64,000 bases of DNA, from contig JBDOQK010000025.1 of NCBI GenBank assembly GCA_040437565.1, forward strand, positions 248,001-312,000, in the 5' to 3' direction. Position numbers and translations under genes: made by a program. A model generated the notes under the pieces. That model had not been told where the DNA came from, did no database searches, and saw nothing but the letters and a program-made list of their open reading frames with translations. Numbering within the stretch: position 1 is the first letter of the stretch; each line of letters starts with the position of its first letter. Positions 22,444-32,851 of this stretch are shown one piece after another. This stretch comes from Albugo candida. Lineage: Eukaryota > Oomycota > Peronosporomycetes > Albuginales.

Positions 22444-24663
22444 TCATTTTGCCCCAATCACGTTGATGTCCATCATGATAGAGTTGGGAACTCGACGGTG
22501 GGATCGGTATTTCTTCACGGCGTGTTCAGCAGCCTTCCCCGTCAAATCCTTCCGATATACATCCATGTATCGAAAACATTTCTGTACATGGCGTCAAATG
22601 GTTTTGAGGGGGACGGATTCCAGAGCCTTAAGAACTGTGCTAACCAGGCCTTTCCAGCTGTAGTCGCAGTTTTTGCGAGCATAAACCTTTGCAGCACCAC
22701 AGAAGTTCTCAATGAAGTTCAACTCACAGTGAAACTTTGGTTAAAATATTATCATGTGTCCAGCATCAACGATTAGTTCTTCCAACATGCATTTCTGCTC
22801 CATATAGTCATGTCCGTGGTCAATCGTATTTCTTGCAAAGCACATTGTTGAGCCAAGGCACTTGTCATTGCAACGGAGGCGCATTCCATCTTTTCGCAGT
22901 CCTCTCTCAGTTAAAACCACTTTCAATCCCTTTGGCAACCCTAAAGAGATAGAAGGGTTAAAATACATGATTCAATGGATAGCATTTCAACTCAATAGCT
23001 CTTTCACCTTAAAGAGTAACATTAGGATGAGTTTCAGGGAAACACATTGGATGAACTGTGCCATCTTTCATTCTCCCATTGCGCATCTTCGGCTGTTTTC
23101 CACCTGATCTCAAATTCATTCTTTTCCTGACAAGGGCATCAGTAGCAAATGCAGCATGACTTGCAGCATTGTCAAATGCACAGAGGGCTTTGGATGTGGG
23201 ATACTGTGCCTCAAAGATTGGAATTGCACGATCTCTCACCTGTTTGAAAAGATCTTCACAAGTCCACCACCCATCATAATTCTTGCCAGTATGCATAATA
23301 ACATACGCTTCTTTTGGGACGCTGGGATGCTCGAGCTGCTTCAGATCACTCAGTAATAGGCGACCCCCAACATCAGAAAAAAATTCGCTGACATGGATTG
23401 ATCTTCCAGCATCTTCTTTTCGAAGTGGTTGCTGACCATCCTGCAGCCATAGATTCTTCTGACCATCGTGTGCCGCGAAGGTGCTTTCATCGTGTGTTAC
23501 AAGAATGATCGGCTCTCCCACTGGCCAGGTTTCTATCTCCATCTCCTTCCCTGAGAAAATTGGCATCTGCACTTCAAGATCCGCCATGCGCTTCAAGAAG
23601 ATAGTACGGTATTCAAGAACGTCGGGACGTTCATGCCCATCCACGAACATGTCTTTGCGAACTTCGGAATACTGTAGTCCCAGTCTCTGCATCCATCGAG
23701 TTGCGCTTTTACCAGAAATCACTTTGTTTCTTCCTGCATTGGGAAGAATTTGATGATTGACATGCTCGGTGAATTCAGCGGGGCTGATTTTGAACTTGTT
23801 CTGAAGGAGATAAAATCGAACCCTATCAAGAATATCTTCGTCCATCAAAAGGCTGTGTGACTTGACATGTTGGCCTTGCTTGCTGTTCGGAAGATCACCA
23901 GTGGCGAGATACATGGTTTTCCAAGTGCGAAGCAATCGCAATAGAAAAAACCATGATCCTTTACCGACTGCCTGGGAAACGAGTCCCGAGGCTTGAAGCT
24001 TCTAAACAAATGAAGCATTATTAAACTAATGAAATGTCAATACAAAAAATTAACAGCCTCAACTTACAGGATAGCCCTTGAAAAGGAGACGGAAGTAAGA
24101 TGCGATGGCAGCCAGTCATGCACACTGAGCTTTGTTGGTTGTTTGTTTGGCCTTCTGGTCAAGGTTCAACATTCCAGCGTCCAGGTGTCCCTCGTTCTTG
24201 TCATCAACTTTGTTATCATCCTCATCCTCGTCATCAGTTTGTCTGCTTTCGTTCTCATTGTCTGAATCAGCTTGTGCTCCTGAGTGATAAACTGAAATTA
24301 TGTCTCGAGTCGGCGAGAATCAAGTGCAGCATTGCCGTTTTCTGCACGTTTTCGTCGCTGAGAACGGCTCGACTTCCCAATGTACCGACCCGGACGGCTC
24401 GAAATAAAGTGTAATTTCAGTGCGGCAGAGTCTGCTTCATTATCAGTGAAACCCTCAGCCTCTTCAACCTCAAGCTCTGAATCTTCGTCCACTTCCACCT
24501 CCATATCAGCAGGCCAAAAACTTGGCTTATTGAAATCGGGAGGCTGGCCAAGTTTTCTATCAAAATTGCTAGGGTCGCATATCGTTCTGACAACCTCAAT
24601 TCGAACTTTTTTCGATGCTCTGGCCAGTTCCAGCTGCTGTGAACGTTTTGTGGGTGGCGCCAT
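22444..24663 (-). mobile_element. DDE-transposase DNA transposon, nearly full length but inactive
   Basis: On the minus strand a transposase starts MAPPTKRSQQ at 24663, has an acidic disordered N-terminus, then RLLRTWKTMYLATGDLP, a helix-turn-helix-like region, and a DDE core: ILVTHDESTF (first Asp), CAFDNAASH (second Asp) and [11 protein letters not shown] (Glu), ending in the VYRKDLTG/KKYRSHRRVP tail. Two introns are visible (about 24004-24070 and 22952-23006) by clean GT-AG and restored reading. This copy carries in-frame stops near 24110, 23010, 22740 and 22600 and a frame change near 24290, so it cannot make a full transposase. The family resembles large DDE elements common in basidiomycete and Glomeromycete genomes; exact superfamily (Tc1/mariner-related) is unsure. 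Terminal repeats were not found with confidence. Confidence 0.8.
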
Positions 24664-24990
24664 TGTGGTGGTAGCGACGGGGTGCAATGGTAAATGTAAG
24701 GTGAACGCGGAAAAGAAAATAACCAAGAAATATATTTTATATAATTTTTTCGACATTGATCTACACTAATCTTGATTGGCTGAAAAACAAGGTTTTGTCA
24801 GGTCAAGAGTATAGGCTGCATAAAATTGAAAATTTCGAATTTGGCCGCGAAAAGCAGGAGTTGATGGTTATAGGTGTCTCGCACTATACACATATGCTTG
24901 GATCTACTTTTATCAGGTTATGAAACCTAATTTTCGTGCACGTTTCATCATCCTCGCATCTTATATGTACCTACACATGAATAATAGGAA

Positions 24991-27289
24991 TTAGTTGTTT
25001 CCATCTACCGAGTATAGCAATACATTCCGTGCGACGATCTCACAATATATCCATTCAGGCCAAAAAAGCGGTGAAGTGATTGCTTGCTTTACAGCGTCCA
25101 AGAAAGCCAAACACTTGCTTTCAAAACTGTATGAGTGATACCAACTACTATTCGCTGCATTAAACGGCAAAGAAAATGCAGACTCCATGTACTGAATTGA
25201 AGTATGAAAACGGGATAATCCAAATCCGAAAATCAAACCGACAGCGTGGTCGGGAAAGGTACCAAAGTCCACCATCGTGATAGAGTGATATTGGATCTAC
25301 TTCGCGGTTGTGGTGCAAAGACTATGCATAAATGTCACTCATACTGATAGCAATATTTCAGCTGTGTGAAGTATTCGATCACCTAAAAAGCATTTACTCA
25401 TGATAAGTAATTAATATTCAAGTTCGTGCTTTAGCGATGCACCTCCTGCTGAGTATGACTACCTCCTCAATATATCTGTTCATCACGTGATAATGACAGA
25501 CTTGAAACCCACAAAGCCAAGAAGCTGAGACGTGGGAACATGCTTTTTCAAGTTATCCCACAGCCAAGAGACTGATTAGGCAAATGAAAAAATTTATCGA
25601 CCAAGGTCAAGAGCGGGCAACACAACTCGGACGATTTTTTGCGTGACAATTCAATATCACAAGAAAAGCGTTGAGTGTTTTACAGTGATTTTGAGGACGG
25701 CTTAGGCGATGGCTGCCACAAGTATCGAACACCATGACATCCGCAAGGATCGGGTTCTCTAGTCGATCGTCTGTCATTTGCTACCCAGAATCGGAAGTAA
25801 TATCGGTATGATCGTGCCAGCATGGTAGAAGGCACAAGGCGCATGTGAAACGTGGCAAAGCATGCGATCACTTGCCAATTTTCAGTTATGAGGTAGGCTA
25901 AACGCCGTACCACACGTCTGTCTGGATCCGGCGTTCAAAGTCCCATTGCAAAAACAAGAAATTTATGGCAAAATGATACAACCACTGCGTAAGAACGTTA
26001 AAAGGAATGCCTGGACAGTGGCCCCGATAAATACCAAGTTGTCGAGTACTGCGAACCGCAGCAAAAGCGATATTGCTGCCGATTAATACCAAGTAGGCGA
26101 CCTCCTCTCGCGAAGTTATGAGTACGCAACACATGGTCTCACGGAAGCGCTTGTCCCGATGAAGAATCGAATTGAATATATTATGATTAATACGGCTAGT
26201 TTCTGCGATAAGCCACAGGACAAAATACTTTGTCTATTTTATATTTCGTCGCAATTGTGGTCACTATAAAACATGCAGAATTAGTTCAACATAGATGCAA
26301 GATCAAATAAAACACGACGGGGGTTGCTCCAACGATGTTTTGCCGCGCTTTCGGTCTTTAAGAGGATGTCGATCTGATACCACTACTTTTTTATGAAGGC
26401 TAAGTATACGGTATTGAATGGAATGGATTTCTCTTAGAGTAGTCTATCAAGATCGAACTCTCAGCTTCCTAAAAATCCAGACGGAGCTATAAATCTCTGA
26501 AAATCGATACGACGAATTCTCGAACCTGTTCCAATGTAGCCATGGAAATGAATATGCTCTGTTTCTGTTGGGTTTGTATACGATCTGAGAGAGTCAAAAG
26601 CGTGGCATAGAAGAACGAAATACTTTTTCTTCTTGCTTTGAACACGAAGAAAATATTGTGATGTGTCCTTGTCCACTTGTCAAGCCCATGTAGTAGTTGG
26701 GTAACTTCTATATAAAGTCCACCCAGCTATTGATCTATTAGTGTAGTGATGCTTCGTTCGTAGGCTATGTATCGCTATCTTAGAAATAAGAGGATTTTGC
26801 ATACCTAAGCTCTGCCATGAGACTCGTCCGTCAAGCATATGCCAAACACTTTCCAGTTCAATATATACTTAGCAAGTTTACAATACAGGACCCGATATGT
26901 GTGATATCACACTGGGTTTGGCATATGGTATCGACGGCATTGAAGCATATTTATAATGCCAATTATAATACATCAATCAATTTGATGCCACAAGTTGAAA
27001 TACTTGTGCTCCCAAAAAACCATGCTTTCCAAAATTGCTGTTCTTCCATGTCGACGTGGCGCGACGATAAATTATTATCGGCTTTTAAGGCCTCAAGTAG
27101 GCTGAATGGGTTATAATGATTACGTTGAAGCAGTCGTTCAATGCGGCAGAACAAGTGTCGAAGCAGCGGAAGAGAACTGTTGAGAAAATGCATGCTTTTT
27201 GCTGTATGGTCATGTGCTAGGCAGGTTTGATGTGATGGTATCTTCGTCCTTGCAACTAGGATCACGCGTAGGAAGCGCGTCAAGATCAA
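24991..27289 (-). pseudogene. Possible decayed host gene with PH-like segment
   Basis: Four protein-like minus-strand segments follow one another: 27289-26963 (LLRHLFCRIERLLQRNHYNP), 26676-26461, 26134-25898 (REEVAYLVLIGSNIAFAAVR) and 25275-24991 (MVDFGTFPDHAVGLIFGFGL). The second reads KKKKYFVLLCHAFDSL, which resembles the start of a PH domain. Long non-coding sequence and stops lie between them and I found no consistent splicing. It may be one decayed gene, several, or chance frames. The PH suggestion is weak. Confidence 0.25.
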
Positions 27290-27665
27290 AACGAGAGATA
27301 CTAACCCATCGTAGAAACTTCAATTGAGAATTGAGAAGTCTATATGTGTCTGGCTAAAGAAATCACCAGATACTTGAACAAATTTTCCCACCCAATACGA
27401 TTGAATCAAACGTATCGGACACGCCATGGTTTAACCCAACGCCAAGGGCAGGAATTATATACAACTACAGCGACAGGCATAATATATACCCAAAATAGAA
27501 CGCTATTTTGCGTGGTGGCTTAAATATGTGAAAGTCGTGGGATTTCGCCAATTTTCAAATGAGTTGTATTCCAAGTAGCTGCGTCTCATGATGAGTAAGA
27601 ACGAGAAACTGTCGGAGCCTGGATCACTTATATTGAACAACCATTATTTGAGTAATGCTACATTG

Positions 27666-29360
27666 TCACAGAGATACATTGCGTAATAAAAACTGCTTGA
27701 TCATCTCAAGCGAGGCTTCAGGTTGATCTCTCGTCACAAAGTGGCCCGAATTAGTCATTACAAGATATGTCAGATTTCCGGTGGCCTTAATCAATCCAGC
27801 AATTTGACCACTGAAAGCCCAAGGTTTTCGGATTGATTGCTGATATTGAGTTGTACCAGTCCACGCAAGTCGATCAATCATGCGAGTCACACCCAGATTA
27901 TTGGATAACGACCCATCGAGATTTCCAGCGTAAAACAAACAGCGATAGTGGTCCAACAAAATTCGTGTAACATCGATTGGTACATCCAAAATCTCATCAG
28001 CGAACAGGTGGCGTGCCAACGCCGGAGCACCATTTGAGATACCAAACTGTGCACCATCAATCGAGCTCCACGAAACACCGAGAGGAACATGTAATGCTCG
28101 ACGAGTAGCATCATCGTTAAAGTAAGCGGAAAGTTGTTGTATGGTCGTCGCATAAGGATCTCCAGATTTTCGAATATCATATATGAATGGATTCCCGGCG
28201 TTTTGGTATATCTATGTACGAATAATGAAATAAGACTTGAATTTCGGCTTCGGGGATGAATTGACTTACTTTGGTCTGAACGGAATGACAGATACGAAAA
28301 GCATCAATGTTACGTCCTTGTCGATGGAATTCTTCGCAAGCGCTTATAGCTTGATTTGCAGCCTCAAATTCCTGAGAGTCAATGAGTCCGAGTGCTATGG
28401 CGTAATCAGGAATGGAACGAGTTTGCAAAACAGGCCATAAAATCCCATTCCCAATGGCCAAGCCATGTAATTGTATCCTGATACTGTCACCTTCGAGCTT
28501 GTGATTTTGACGGTGTATATAGTGCGATAAATATGAGACGTATTTTCCAGCATAGGACTCACCACATATGTAAACAGGATTGTGGAGGAAGGACGGATGC
28601 TTCTCAAAAAATAAAACAAGTGCTTGATATAGTTGCGACGCCATCTCACTTTGAGTGTTGACGTAATCACTATCATCTCTTACATAAGAGTATCCCGTCC
28701 CCGCAGGCTGATCGATAAAAAGCATATGAGCAACATTTGTCCAAGTATTCAAGTGTGGGATCAGCTTTCCATTGGGTGTGAGGCGATAAGGACCCATTCC
28801 CGTAAGAAGGCCTACCATGGAAGATGTACCAGGTCCCCCATTGAGCCATACTAACAGAGGAGTGTCTTTATTTTTCTTTCTTGCTTGGGTCTCGAAAAAC
28901 CAGTAGAAGAGATTTCTATCTTTTTCCGCATTCAATTTCAAAAGCCCTGCATACTGAATTTCTTTTGGTCTCCCAAATCCCGGTAAAAAATCCACGAGAT
29001 CATCTCCTTCGTCAGAAACAAAGAGCTTCGCACCCAACGATAAAGGTGGATTGTCTGCCAAAGAAACGACTATCACAGAGGATGGAAAGGAAATTGAATA
29101 AGACTAAGGCATAAGTTACCAATCAGAGGAGTGAGATTCCCAAAGTCGGAGTGGGAAGCATCGGAAGAAGATGGAGTCGAAGGAATGATCGTCCAAGCAA
29201 GCCCGAACATAAAAAATCCAGCGACTATCCACTGAATGATAAAAGAGTCTTTGATTATCGATTTAAAGCGCTTAATATGAAGACGCATAACGGATATCGG
29301 TCGATGCAACCTGTGAGCATTCACAGGTGTCAATTCCGTCGACCTGTAGCCATGAGCCAT
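27666..29360 (-). CDS. KEX1-type serine carboxypeptidase (S10), membrane anchored
   Basis: Predicted 528 residues from three exons: 29360-29120, 29069-28270, 28211-27666; the introns of 50 and 58 bases are GT-AG and keep frame. The N-terminus is cytosolic and basic, then one membrane helix (about residues 42-60, IVAGFFMFGLAWTIIP), giving a type II protein with the enzyme in the lumen. The S10 hallmarks are visible: LLVWLNGGPGTSSM near the oxyanion hole, catalytic Ser in GESYAGKY, Asp in FYAGNLDGS, and His in NSGHFV. The family removes C-terminal residues from peptides; the KEX1 type acts in the Golgi or secretory path. It is divergent from the kinase gene with only 68 bases between start codons. 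Confidence 0.88.
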
Positions 29361-29428
29361 AGTTTGCTACGTTCGAAATTTCAATTACATGTGTACCACA
29401 TAACGTCTACGGATTCCTGTGTTTTGAT
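29361..29428. promoter_or_regulatory. Compact divergent promoter region
   Basis: Only 68 bases separate the start codons of the carboxypeptidase (-) and the kinase (+), so both 5' leaders and core promoters must overlap here or extend into the neighbouring genes. No TATA-like or Inr element is convincing. Confidence 0.5.
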
Positions 29429-31471
29429 GTGAACGACCACTATTCTAGTGCATTGTGGCTGAAGCGCGGGAAATTCGTGGAAATGGATATGCTCATGCAC
29501 GCTGCGACACTCAAACGAAAGACAAGGTCAGACGCTAAAAAGGAACGATATGAATGGAGTAGAAGAAAAGGTGTCGATTTTGGCGAATGCACACGAGCGT
29601 CAGAAGATATTTATCAAGAAACTCTCGCTAGAATCACATGTCAAGGACGTAAAACGCTGCGAAGCAGCGCACAAACACGTGCGCTTTACGTCTCTGAGTC
29701 CGAAAAGTGCCCAGATACTCCTCCACAACAGATTATGAGATCGCAATCGTCAAGAAAACGCATGATAAATTTCTCTCCTGAACGTCCACAAGCACAAAAG
29801 TTCATGTTGACAGATCCTGAATACGATGCCGAAAATATCTCTCAGAGCTGCAACATTGAAAGTAGCACAGTCGTGATGAAATCGTCGAATATTGAAAAGC
29901 CGATTTGCTCTGATTTGGCTCTTAGTCAATCCGATTTTGCTCTCAGCGAAACTTTAGAGTTTTCCACCATCCCATCGCCTCAGACAACATTACCGGCAGA
30001 TACCAACGATGAGGAATTTGATGGAGTTGTGTGTTCCGCTAAAGAAACGTGCTCGATGATTTCCGATAAAGCCTGGAGCGATGGACAGGACCTTCTCAAT
30101 TTTTCTCGAGAATCTCCATCAAAAGGTACAGAATTGCCCACAGACTCGGGAGTATCCCAAAGTATCGAACCGGAAGAGATAACACTTTTATCATCTTCTG
30201 AAGGCTTCACAAGCTCGTCTGTAATGGAAGATGTTGGTTTATTCAATTGTGAGTATGACGTCGACTACTCCGGAGGAGTTTACGGTGAAGGGACAGACGG
30301 TACAGTTGTGGCAGCAATGATTCGTGGCCACAAAGTAGCTTTAAAAAAAGCAAAACCAAGTAAGGGCTTCTCACAATTTGACGCCAAACAAAGAAGTGCA
30401 GTGGAATTGTATTACTTGCGCAGAGTTAGAAATGTCCCAGGTTTTGTCCAGTGTTTAGGCGTTTGTGATGGGATTGATCATACATGTATAGCCTTGGAAG
30501 TCATGAATGGAAAACTCAGCGAATACTTACGTCGTCATGGTCAACAGATGAAAGGCTTCCAAAGTAAACGGCGGTATACGCTTCCATTTGAGACAACCAA
30601 AGCAATGATCAGACAGATATGTAAACCAATGATCATACTACATGAACAACTAGATATTGCTCATAACGATCTGGCCTGTCGTAATATTTTACTACGAACA
30701 CCGCCAAAAGGATACGAGTCAGACTGGGAGCCAATACTTAAACTCTCCGACTTTGGACGCGTGAGAAGTCGAGAGGAAGAACCTCCGTTATTCGAAGTTC
30801 CGTTCAGCTTTTACAAAAATGTCGACATCGGCTGCTTTGCTAGGGAAATTCTATATCGTTTACTGGTTGGCGAGCCTATTCCAAAAGAGTACATGCAGAC
30901 AAGATCTATTCAAAATCATGTGGAAGACATTGTAGTCGTGGACCTTCCTTCCAATATTCATGATGCCTTGGGACCTTTCAAATCGCTTTTTTTTCGATGT
31001 AGCGGATGGGGGATACGTCCTTCTTTTCGAGAGATTCAAGATCATTTGCAAGATTTGGAGTTTTTCGATAGCATTGGCAATAGCCCTTTTCCATTGAAAC
31101 CCGATCATCCACTATCACAAGTAACAAAATCCCAAACATCTTTTTCATCTCCCGTCATTACAACAACGCAACATCGCACACGAAAAATACGAATTGAGAC
31201 GCCGTCTACCCTCACTCCACAATTCAATCGAAAAAATGCAAAAGGGACAGTAAATTGGCTTAAAGCAAGATCAACGTATCGTCCGGTCGGACCACGAAAG
31301 CTTCCCATACAGAAATTGGACAAGTGCTATCGTACAAATACATCATCTACTCAAAAAGATGAATTACGAGTCACACCTCAGTCTGCCACCAAAGCTTCCC
31401 GTCGATCGATGCAGATACTCAACAAAATCACGCAACAGCATTTGCAGAAGAAGAGAGGGCATGATGGATGA
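29429..31471 (+). CDS. Protein kinase with long disordered flanks
   Basis: Single exon, 680 residues. The first 270 or so are Ser/Thr-rich and low in order. The kinase domain spans about 275-560: glycine loop GEGTDGTV, Lys in VALKKA, catalytic loop HNDLACRN, DFG as SDFGRV. The HRD arginine is replaced by Asn (HND), so this is a non-RD kinase, while the catalytic Asp and Asn are kept. The activation segment is short and lacks a clear APE. The C-terminal 120 residues are basic and disordered (ending KITQQHLQKKRG). Best placed near tyrosine-kinase-like kinases, which are expanded in oomycetes, but the subgroup is unsure. Substrate unknown. Confidence 0.75.
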   Translation: MNDHYSSALWLKRGKFVEMDMLMHAATLKRKTRSDAKKERYEWSRRKGVDFGECTRASEDIYQETLARITCQGRKTLRSSAQTRALYVSESEKCPDTPPQQIMRSQSSRKRMINFSPERPQAQKFMLTDPEYDAENISQSCNIESSTVVMKSSNIEKPICSDLALSQSDFALSETLEFSTIPSPQTTLPADTNDEEFDGVVCSAKETCSMISDKAWSDGQDLLNFSRESPSKGTELPTDSGVSQSIEPEEITLLSSSEGFTSSSVMEDVGLFNCEYDVDYSGGVYGEGTDGTVVAAMIRGHKVALKKAKPSKGFSQFDAKQRSAVELYYLRRVRNVPGFVQCLGVCDGIDHTCIALEVMNGKLSEYLRRHGQQMKGFQSKRRYTLPFETTKAMIRQICKPMIILHEQLDIAHNDLACRNILLRTPPKGYESDWEPILKLSDFGRVRSREEEPPLFEVPFSFYKNVDIGCFAREILYRLLVGEPIPKEYMQTRSIQNHVEDIVVVDLPSNIHDALGPFKSLFFRCSGWGIRPSFREIQDHLQDLEFFDSIGNSPFPLKPDHPLSQVTKSQTSFSSPVITTTQHRTRKIRIETPSTLTPQFNRKNAKGTVNWLKARSTYRPVGPRKLPIQKLDKCYRTNTSSTQKDELRVTPQSATKASRRSMQILNKITQQHLQKKRGHDG

Positions 31472-31677
31472 TTAGTGGCTGTCAATTCAGGATGAAAACA
31501 ATAAGCGATGGCACATTGTGATAACAACGCTCGTGACTTGATGGGAATCTATCGAAGTAGTCGCTCAGTACGATTACGTCCATGTGGCCTTACAGAGCAC
31601 AATTGGTTGAAAACAGATTTTATTTTGTACCAATCAGTTTTATAATTATAACGATAATCGATAGGTGATAAAGGCAA

Positions 31678-32720
31678 ATGGATTCTTGGGGTACGATGTC
31701 CTCTCCGGAATCGCTGCAATGTACATATAAATTTTCATTCGCGTAGATGATGATGAGTATGAAGTACCAGCGTACGTGGTTTAGATTTACTACCGTAATA
31801 ACCGAAAATGACAATTGGTCATGTACTCGTAATACAAGTGTACTATCTGAAGCACCAAAAGTCAGCTGGGAGGATGAAGAAGAACCAGAGAGTAAAGAAG
31901 AAGTCAAACAAGATGTCGAAAAAAGTCTGCCCACTAAACCCAAGCAAGTAAGCTGATCTCTTTCCGCTACTGAAGATAATTAAAGCTGGGATGTGCATTT
32001 GAAGGCAAAGAAGAACAAGTTGAAAGAGCTTCGAGAGAAACAGAAACAGGATATTGAACAAACCAAGATGCTTCTACAGGCACAGACATTGGCAACTCCG
32101 GAGGAGCAAAAAGCACATGTTCAAAAGCTGGTGGAGAATGCAGACTTTGATTCCGCAGCCGATATTTTTGGTGCAGATTTCATCAGGAAGGATCGTGATT
32201 TGGAACAGGTCACCCGGGATGAGAAAAGTTCTAATAAGACTGAAAAAACTGACATTGAAGCTACTATCAGTAAAATGCGTTTGGCAACCGAAGCCGACGC
32301 AGAAAGATTAGGAAACGTGGTGGCCAGCAAGCTGATCGCATCTCCTGTACATTACATATATCAACTTGGCTCAAAAACTTGGTCTGACCGCACTATTCGT
32401 GTAGAACACAAAATCCGCCCTGAGCTGCTTGAAGCTGATCATTACCAGAGGTTCGACGAATCTGACAGCAGAAGATATGAAAGAGCTGACAACGATTATC
32501 AATGTAAGCGCCCACCGACGGTGATGAGTCAAACTAAACGACTCCGTATTTGCAGGTGATCAAAAACGACAAAATTGCCGCAACGAAACCGAAAGGAAAA
32601 AAGAAAAAGCAAACAGGAAAGCAAGGATATACTAAAGTAGAATATGGGAAGGATGCGGACGGGCTGAACGATTACATTGACAATTATGATGAGTTTGATC
32701 AATTCGATGAATTCATGTGA
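31678..32720 (+). CDS. Translation initiation factor eIF3 subunit J
   Basis: Six exons rebuilt by hand: 31678-31690, 31747-31771, 31839-31947, 32005-32346, 32405-32503, 32556-32720; introns of 56, 67, 57, 58 and 52 bases. The joined 753 bases give 250 residues. The start MDSWDDDEYEVPA and the mid stretch VSWEDEEEPE are typical acidic eIF3j N-termini; then a coiled region (KKNKLKELREKQKQDIEQ), a helical core with NLTAEDMKELTTIINVIK, and a Lys-rich stretch followed by an acidic C-terminal tail ending DEFDQFDEFM. eIF3j binds the 40S subunit at the decoding centre and aids mRNA recruitment and recycling. A translation that ignores the introns picks wrong frames between 32347 and 32555. Convergent with the GH5 gene. 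Confidence 0.85.
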
Positions 32721-32851
32721 AGGAAATAGAGTCATCCCAACTGATCGCCATGTCCTTCTCGTTGAAGCGTTCTGAGATGTTTTTGTAAGCGCGCAAAACT
32801 TTTCAAATCCCAGCACCATTCCTTCGAGCGCAAGCACTGCTAGATACTGTT

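Noticed and set aside
32347-32555. Open reading frame carrying on through the eIF3j gene in the original frame
   Set aside because: Splicing at 32347-32404 restores NLTAEDMKELTTIIN and the acidic eIF3j tail; the unspliced frame does not resemble the family.
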